Source: Bacilli bacterium
GTDB lineage: Bacteria; Bacillota_I; Bacilli_A; RFN20; CAG-826
Assembly (NCBI GenBank): GCA_022641095.1
Contig: JALCDB010000007.1
Span: 1 to 64,000, forward strand
DNA: 64,000 nucleotides
Direction of reading: 5' to 3'
Position numbers and translations under genes: made by a program. Under the pieces are notes generated by a model that did not search any database, was not told where the DNA came from, and was given only the letters and a program-made list of their open reading frames with translations. Each line of letters begins with the position of its first letter. Within the stretch, counting starts at the first letter, position 1. Shown one piece after another: positions 60,701-64,000 of this stretch.

Positions 60701-61405
60701 TCAAGCGTTCTCGACGTTATGATAGACGTTTTGGACGTCTTCGCATTCGTTGAGTTCGGAAAGCATCGTCTTGAATTTTTCGAGGTCATCGCCTTCGAGG
60801 GTGATGTAATCGTTCGGGATCAGCGTGACTTCGGCGGTGTCGAATTCGGTGACGCCCATGCCCCCGAGAACGCCTTTGGCTTTTTCCAGGTCGCTCGGAT
60901 TCACGAGGACTTCGATTTCGCCGCCGTCGTCGGTTACGGAGGTGACGTCAACGTCGCCAAGGACCAGATTGTCCTCGACGCCCTGACGGTCGGTTCCTTT
61001 AAAATCGATGACGCCGGAGGTATTGAAGTTATAAGCGACTGAACCCATCTTGGCTCCTTTGCGGGTGCAGATGGTGCGAACGCTGACGAGAGCGCGGTTG
61101 ACGTTGTCGGTCATGGTGTCAACGATAAGATAGGCCCCGCCGGAAGTCAGGAATTCGTAACGGCCCTCGATGTAGGCGACGTTATCCCCGCCTTTGGCTT
61201 TTTCGATGGCGCGCTCGATGACGTCGCGCGGGGTGGACTTATGGTATTTTTCGATGGCGCTTCTAAGGGCGAGATTGGAATTGGGATCCGGGATGCCGCT
61301 TTTCGCGGCGGCGTAAATCTCCTTGGAAGCGCGCATGTAAATGGCGCTCTTGGCTTTGGCGCTGGCCGCCATGGCGGCTGCGCGGACTTCAAAATGTCTT
61401 CCCAT
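60701..61405 (-). CDS. YebC/TACO1-family protein (YeeN-like subgroup)
   Basis: 234 residues from the ATG at 61405 (AAGGAG with 8-nt spacing; a TTG two codons upstream is less likely). MGRHFEVRAAAMAASAKAKS resembles the YeeN-type start (MGRKW...), followed by DPNSNLALRSAIEKYH, RDVIERAIEKAKGGDN and GRYEFLTSGGAYLIVDTMT. YebC proteins were first called transcription regulators; some members are now known to relieve ribosome stalling at proline stretches. Which role applies here is unclear. Confidence 0.93.
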   Translation of the reverse strand: MGRHFEVRAAAMAASAKAKSAIYMRASKEIYAAAKSGIPDPNSNLALRSAIEKYHKSTPRDVIERAIEKAKGGDNVAYIEGRYEFLTSGGAYLIVDTMTDNVNRALVSVRTICTRKGAKMGSVAYNFNTSGVIDFKGTDRQGVEDNLVLGDVDVTSVTDDGGEIEVLVNPSDLEKAKGVLGGMGVTEFDTAEVTLIPNDYITLEGDDLEKFKTMLSELNECEDVQNVYHNVENA

Positions 61406-61478
61406 ATCCAATTCTCCTTTTTAGGCTGAATTATTCTAACACTCGGCTTTTGCCATAAATAGCAATTTCAAAAGCGGT

Positions 61479-62294
61479 TTATCGCCCTTTCGGGACGGAA
61501 AGGCGATTGACATAGTTGAGCCGGCGGCTCTTCACGAAAGACTCGACCCAATCCCATGGCGAATCGACGAGATGGGAAGGGGCGTGCGCATCGACGCCGA
61601 CGATGACGCGGACGCCGCTATCGGCCACCAGATCCCAAAAGGGGCCATACGGATAAAACGGATGCTCCTCAAGGCGTCCCTTGGAGGCGCTCTCCCACCG
61701 CACCGGCCCAAGGTTCACCTCCAGTGGTGTGTCGGTCTCTTTGGCGGCTCGGATGATCCGTCTGGAACAGGAAATCGCGAAATCGTCCCACGCGGGATAC
61801 CACTCCCGAAAAAGATCGGGATGGCAAACGTAAAGGAAAAGGCCGCTATGGATGCCGGCCACGATATCGTTGACGTACATGTTGAGGGCAAGGCGTTCGT
61901 CCGCCAAGCGTCCATAGAAAATCGGCTGATCTTTCTCAGCGAGGAAACAATGCTGACCCAAAATCAGGTAATCGAAGCCACGTTTTGAAAGCAGGCTTTC
62001 GTAGTATTGCGAAAAACGATCGTAATACCACTCGCATTCGAAGGCGAGGAGGATCTGCATTTTCCCTGCGTATTCCTTTTGCAGACCCTTTACGGATTCG
62101 ACATATCCCTCAAGCAACGAGAAATCGCCCCGCATGCCAACTTGCCTCACTCCCGGGAGCATCGCGTGATCGCTGTAGCCAAGGATTTTGTAACCATTGG
62201 CATAAGCCGTTTCGGCGTACTCCTCGTCCGTCCCTTTGGCATGCCCGCACCTGAAGGTATGGCTATGGTAAGTGTAATCAATGAATCGGCTCAT
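61479..62294 (-). CDS. PHP-domain phosphoesterase (histidinol-phosphatase-like)
   Basis: 271 residues from the ATG at 62294 (GAGGAGGTG with 5-nt spacing; the longer frame overlaps truA). PHP motifs: H10-x-H12 in YHSHTFRCGH, SDHAML, CHPDLF and the terminal DAHAPSHL. The fold hydrolyses phosphate monoesters with a trinuclear metal site. Histidinol phosphate is only one possible substrate; no his operon is nearby. Start overlaps the truA end by 17 nt. Confidence 0.88.
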   Translation of the reverse strand: MSRFIDYTYHSHTFRCGHAKGTDEEYAETAYANGYKILGYSDHAMLPGVRQVGMRGDFSLLEGYVESVKGLQKEYAGKMQILLAFECEWYYDRFSQYYESLLSKRGFDYLILGQHCFLAEKDQPIFYGRLADERLALNMYVNDIVAGIHSGLFLYVCHPDLFREWYPAWDDFAISCSRRIIRAAKETDTPLEVNLGPVRWESASKGRLEEHPFYPYGPFWDLVADSGVRVIVGVDAHAPSHLVDSPWDWVESFVKSRRLNYVNRLSVPKGR

Positions 62295-63021
62295 AATACA
62301 CCTCCTCGAGAGTGAGCCCCTCAGCCGGGGCTTTATAGGAAAAGATTTTGCGCGCCGACGGGCGCAAAGCGGCTTCGACTTCATCGGCGCCCATTTTTCC
62401 AAAACCGACTTTGAGGGCGACCCCAACCATGATGCGAACTTGATAGGTCATAAAGCCATTCCCCACGAAATCAACCCGGCACAAACCATCGTGAACGGAA
62501 CATTCGGCTTTGCTGATCTCGCGTTTGAAGCCGCCGATATCAGCGCCTTTGCTCGTGAAGTCGCGGAAATCATGCGTTCCTTTATAAAGGGCGATAGCTT
62601 CGGCGAACGCGCCATAATCGAAAAGGCGACTCCCGAATTGGCTCACAGTCAAAGACTCAAGAGGCCGTTTGGACCCGATGCGGAACGAGTACGAATACCG
62701 CTTGCCGGTCGAGCTGTGCCGAGCGTCGAAACCATCGCCTTTCTTTTCCAACGACAAAACGGCGATATCGCTAGGGAGCAAGCGGTTGAACGCGTAAAGG
62801 AATCGCTTTTCGTCTTTGATCGCCTCATGGGAGAAAGAGAAAGTCTGCCCCTTCGCGGAGACGCCGGCATCGGTCCGCCCAGCCCCATGGATCAAAGTTT
62901 TCCTTTGGCAGAGCTCTTTTAGGGCATCCTCGAGTTTGCCTTGGATGGTCGCTAGGCGCGGTTGCCGCTCAAAGCCTTTGTAGGCGGCCCCTAGATACGA
63001 TACTTTGCAAAAGTAGATCAT
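62278..63021 (-). CDS. truA: tRNA pseudouridine(38-40) synthase TruA
   Basis: 248 residues from the ATG at 63021, overlapping the ecfT stop (ATGA); the longer frame lies inside ecfT. MIYFCKVSYLGAAYKGFERQ is the standard TruA start, the catalytic Asp is in GAGRTDAGVSA, and FDARHSSTGKRYSY follows. It modifies U38-U40 of many tRNAs. The order ecfA-ecfT-truA is conserved in Firmicutes. Confidence 0.95.
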   Translation of the reverse strand: MIYFCKVSYLGAAYKGFERQPRLATIQGKLEDALKELCQRKTLIHGAGRTDAGVSAKGQTFSFSHEAIKDEKRFLYAFNRLLPSDIAVLSLEKKGDGFDARHSSTGKRYSYSFRIGSKRPLESLTVSQFGSRLFDYGAFAEAIALYKGTHDFRDFTSKGADIGGFKREISKAECSVHDGLCRVDFVGNGFMTYQVRIMVGVALKVGFGKMGADEVEAALRPSARKIFSYKAPAEGLTLEEVYYEPIH

Positions 63022-63881
63022 TTGAGCGTTAATCCTAACCAAGCGCCATAAGCGTCGAATTTCGTGACCGACACATAGATGAAAAGGGCCAAGAAAGACG
63101 CGACGAAGACGGTCTCGAAGAGATCCCACCACGAGAAAGCGAGCCTTCGGTAACGGCTTCGTTTGGCCTTAGGGTCGTAGCCGCGGCATTCCATGGCGTT
63201 GGCGAGTTCCTCGCTTCGGACGAACGAGGAGACGAAAAGCGGGACGATGAGAGAGACGATGGCCCGGAACTTGGCCGCGATTTTGCCATGGGAAAAATCG
63301 ACGCCGCGGGAACTTTGGGCTTTCATGATTCTCCCGACATCCTCAAGGATGGTCGGGATGAAACGAAGGGCGATCGACAAAGTCATCGCGACTTCGTTGG
63401 CTGGAAAGCCGATGTACTTGAACGGATGGAGATACCACTCGAAAGCATACGTCAGATCTAGCGGCTTGGTTGAAGCCGTAAGCACCATCGTAAGCTCGAT
63501 CATGAGGATGAGGCGAAGCAGAATCTTCGCGGCGTTGAGGATCGAATCCCAATAAATCGGGTATCCGCCGATACGGAAGGCGATCCAGTCGCTGCTGGAG
63601 GTCGGCATGAAAATGTAGATGAGAAGCAGAAAAATCGCCATGAACCACAAAGACTTCAAGGATTTTAGAACCTGCGTGAGCCCGGTATGGGTGCTCCAAA
63701 GGAGCGTCAAGACCAAAATCGCGGCGATCCCGTCCATCGTGAACGTCATCGTCCAACTATAGCCAAAGTCCAAAAAGACGGCGACCATGAGGGCAATGAG
63801 GCAGAAAATCTTGGCCCGCGGGTCCATCCGATGCAAAAAGGAGTTGTACGGAACGAAGCGCCCCATCGTGAAGCTGTTCAC
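63018..63881 (-). CDS. ecfT: ECF transporter transmembrane subunit EcfT
   Basis: 287 residues, start GTG at 63881 overlapping the ecfA stop (GTGA), or ATG at 63866. About six membrane helices; the coupling-helix motifs are MKAQSSRGVDF (AxxxRG type) and ANAMECRGYDP (AxxxRG). It links EcfA ATPases to S components such as the one at 55.7-56.3 kb. Confidence 0.95.
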   Translation of the reverse strand: MNSFTMGRFVPYNSFLHRMDPRAKIFCLIALMVAVFLDFGYSWTMTFTMDGIAAILVLTLLWSTHTGLTQVLKSLKSLWFMAIFLLLIYIFMPTSSSDWIAFRIGGYPIYWDSILNAAKILLRLILMIELTMVLTASTKPLDLTYAFEWYLHPFKYIGFPANEVAMTLSIALRFIPTILEDVGRIMKAQSSRGVDFSHGKIAAKFRAIVSLIVPLFVSSFVRSEELANAMECRGYDPKAKRSRYRRLAFSWWDLFETVFVASFLALFIYVSVTKFDAYGAWLGLTLK

Positions 63882-64000
63882 TTCTTGAGCCTCTCTTTCG
63901 CGATGGCTTCCGCTAACGTCGTCGTGTCGTTGACGCTGGATTCGTCGATATGATAGCCATGGGCATTAAGGTAGCGAGCCGTTTCATAAAGAGCGGGCAC
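63878..64000 (-). CDS. EcfA ATPase, C-terminal fragment (cut by window edge)
   Basis: The last 40 codons of an ABC ATPase run to the window end: VPALYETARYLNAHGYHIDE, then TTTLAEAIAKERLKK-stop. Position immediately before ecfT and the typical P-x-xx-LA-L-x-x-x-G tail identify it as the second EcfA subunit. Partial at the 5' end. Confidence 0.85.
   Translation of the reverse strand: MPALYETARYLNAHGYHIDESSVNDTTTLAEAIAKERLKK

Noticed and set aside
1-64000. CRISPR array or cas genes
   Set aside because: No regularly spaced repeats and no cas-like protein seen.
1-64000. Genetic code 4 (TGA as Trp)
   Set aside because: TGA terminates recN, mnmG and several overlapping genes; Trp is encoded by TGG.

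Overview
The window looks like chromosome from an uncultured, low-to-mid GC Firmicute (class Bacilli, in the Erysipelotrichia / RF39 / RFN20-like neighbourhood of gut lineages). This is inferred from gene content and order: sufC-D-S-U-B with a SufU-type scaffold, mnmG-rsmG-parA in the classical near-origin order, ecfT-truA followed by rplM-rpsI, PrsA-like lipoproteins and YhaM. TGA is used as a stop (for example at the end of recN), so this is not a code-4 mollicute. There is no outer-membrane or LPS machinery. The taxonomic placement is an inference, not a database result.

Layout. (1) 1-8.0 kb, minus strand: one long transcription unit sufCDSUB-mnmG-rsmG-parA. (2) 8.1-12.0 kb, plus: a divergent promoter drives two translationally coupled large lipoproteins, the first with a parvulin-like motif. 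(3) 12.0-23.6 kb, housekeeping: HIT hydrolase, an unassigned small RNA, yhaM-recX-glycosyltransferase-flippase-like membrane operon (minus), recN (plus), and a MarR-controlled heterodimeric ABC exporter (minus). (4) 24.3-25.8 kb: a convergent pair of paralogous membrane proteins. (5) 25.9-30.9 kb, minus: a potassium-uptake operon (small protein, two RCK subunits, TrkH/KtrB channel, KdpD-like kinase, KdpE-like regulator). (6) 31-46 kb: an accessory, gene-poor, decaying region. It has an ABC-F gene with an apparent translational attenuator, recombinase and TfoX relics, a 27-bp direct repeat, a large multidomain lipoprotein with a LacI-type dual-operator promoter, a BspA-like pseudogene, a condensation-like acyltransferase, a GNAT, a zincin, and tRNA-Leu plus tRNA-Leu-like direct repeats. 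(7) 45.7-49.3 kb, plus: a 2TM protein with a degenerate Nudix-like domain overlaps a kinase-dehydrogenase fusion (PfkB + D-2-hydroxyacid dehydrogenase). This is the most unusual locus in the window. (8) 49.5-56.5 kb: a small cre-controlled ORF, rarA, a hotdog thioesterase, three membrane-tethered XRE regulators with two tiny ORFs between them, and an ECF S component abutting a Fic pseudogene. (9) 57.5-64 kb, minus: tRNA-Ile-Val-Thr, glyA, rplM-rpsI, YebC-type regulator, PHP phosphatase, ecfA(partial)-ecfT-truA.

Regulatory reading adds three themes. Several genes (recN, rarA, the flippase-like gene, the GNAT) have a -10 hexamer 6-8 nt before the start codon and no Shine-Dalgarno, so they look leaderless. 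Perfect palindromes sit inside or over several promoters (lipoprotein pair, rplM, marR, flippase-like operon). The accessory region shows LacI/CcpA-type operators. All product calls come from motifs read by eye; no searches were run.
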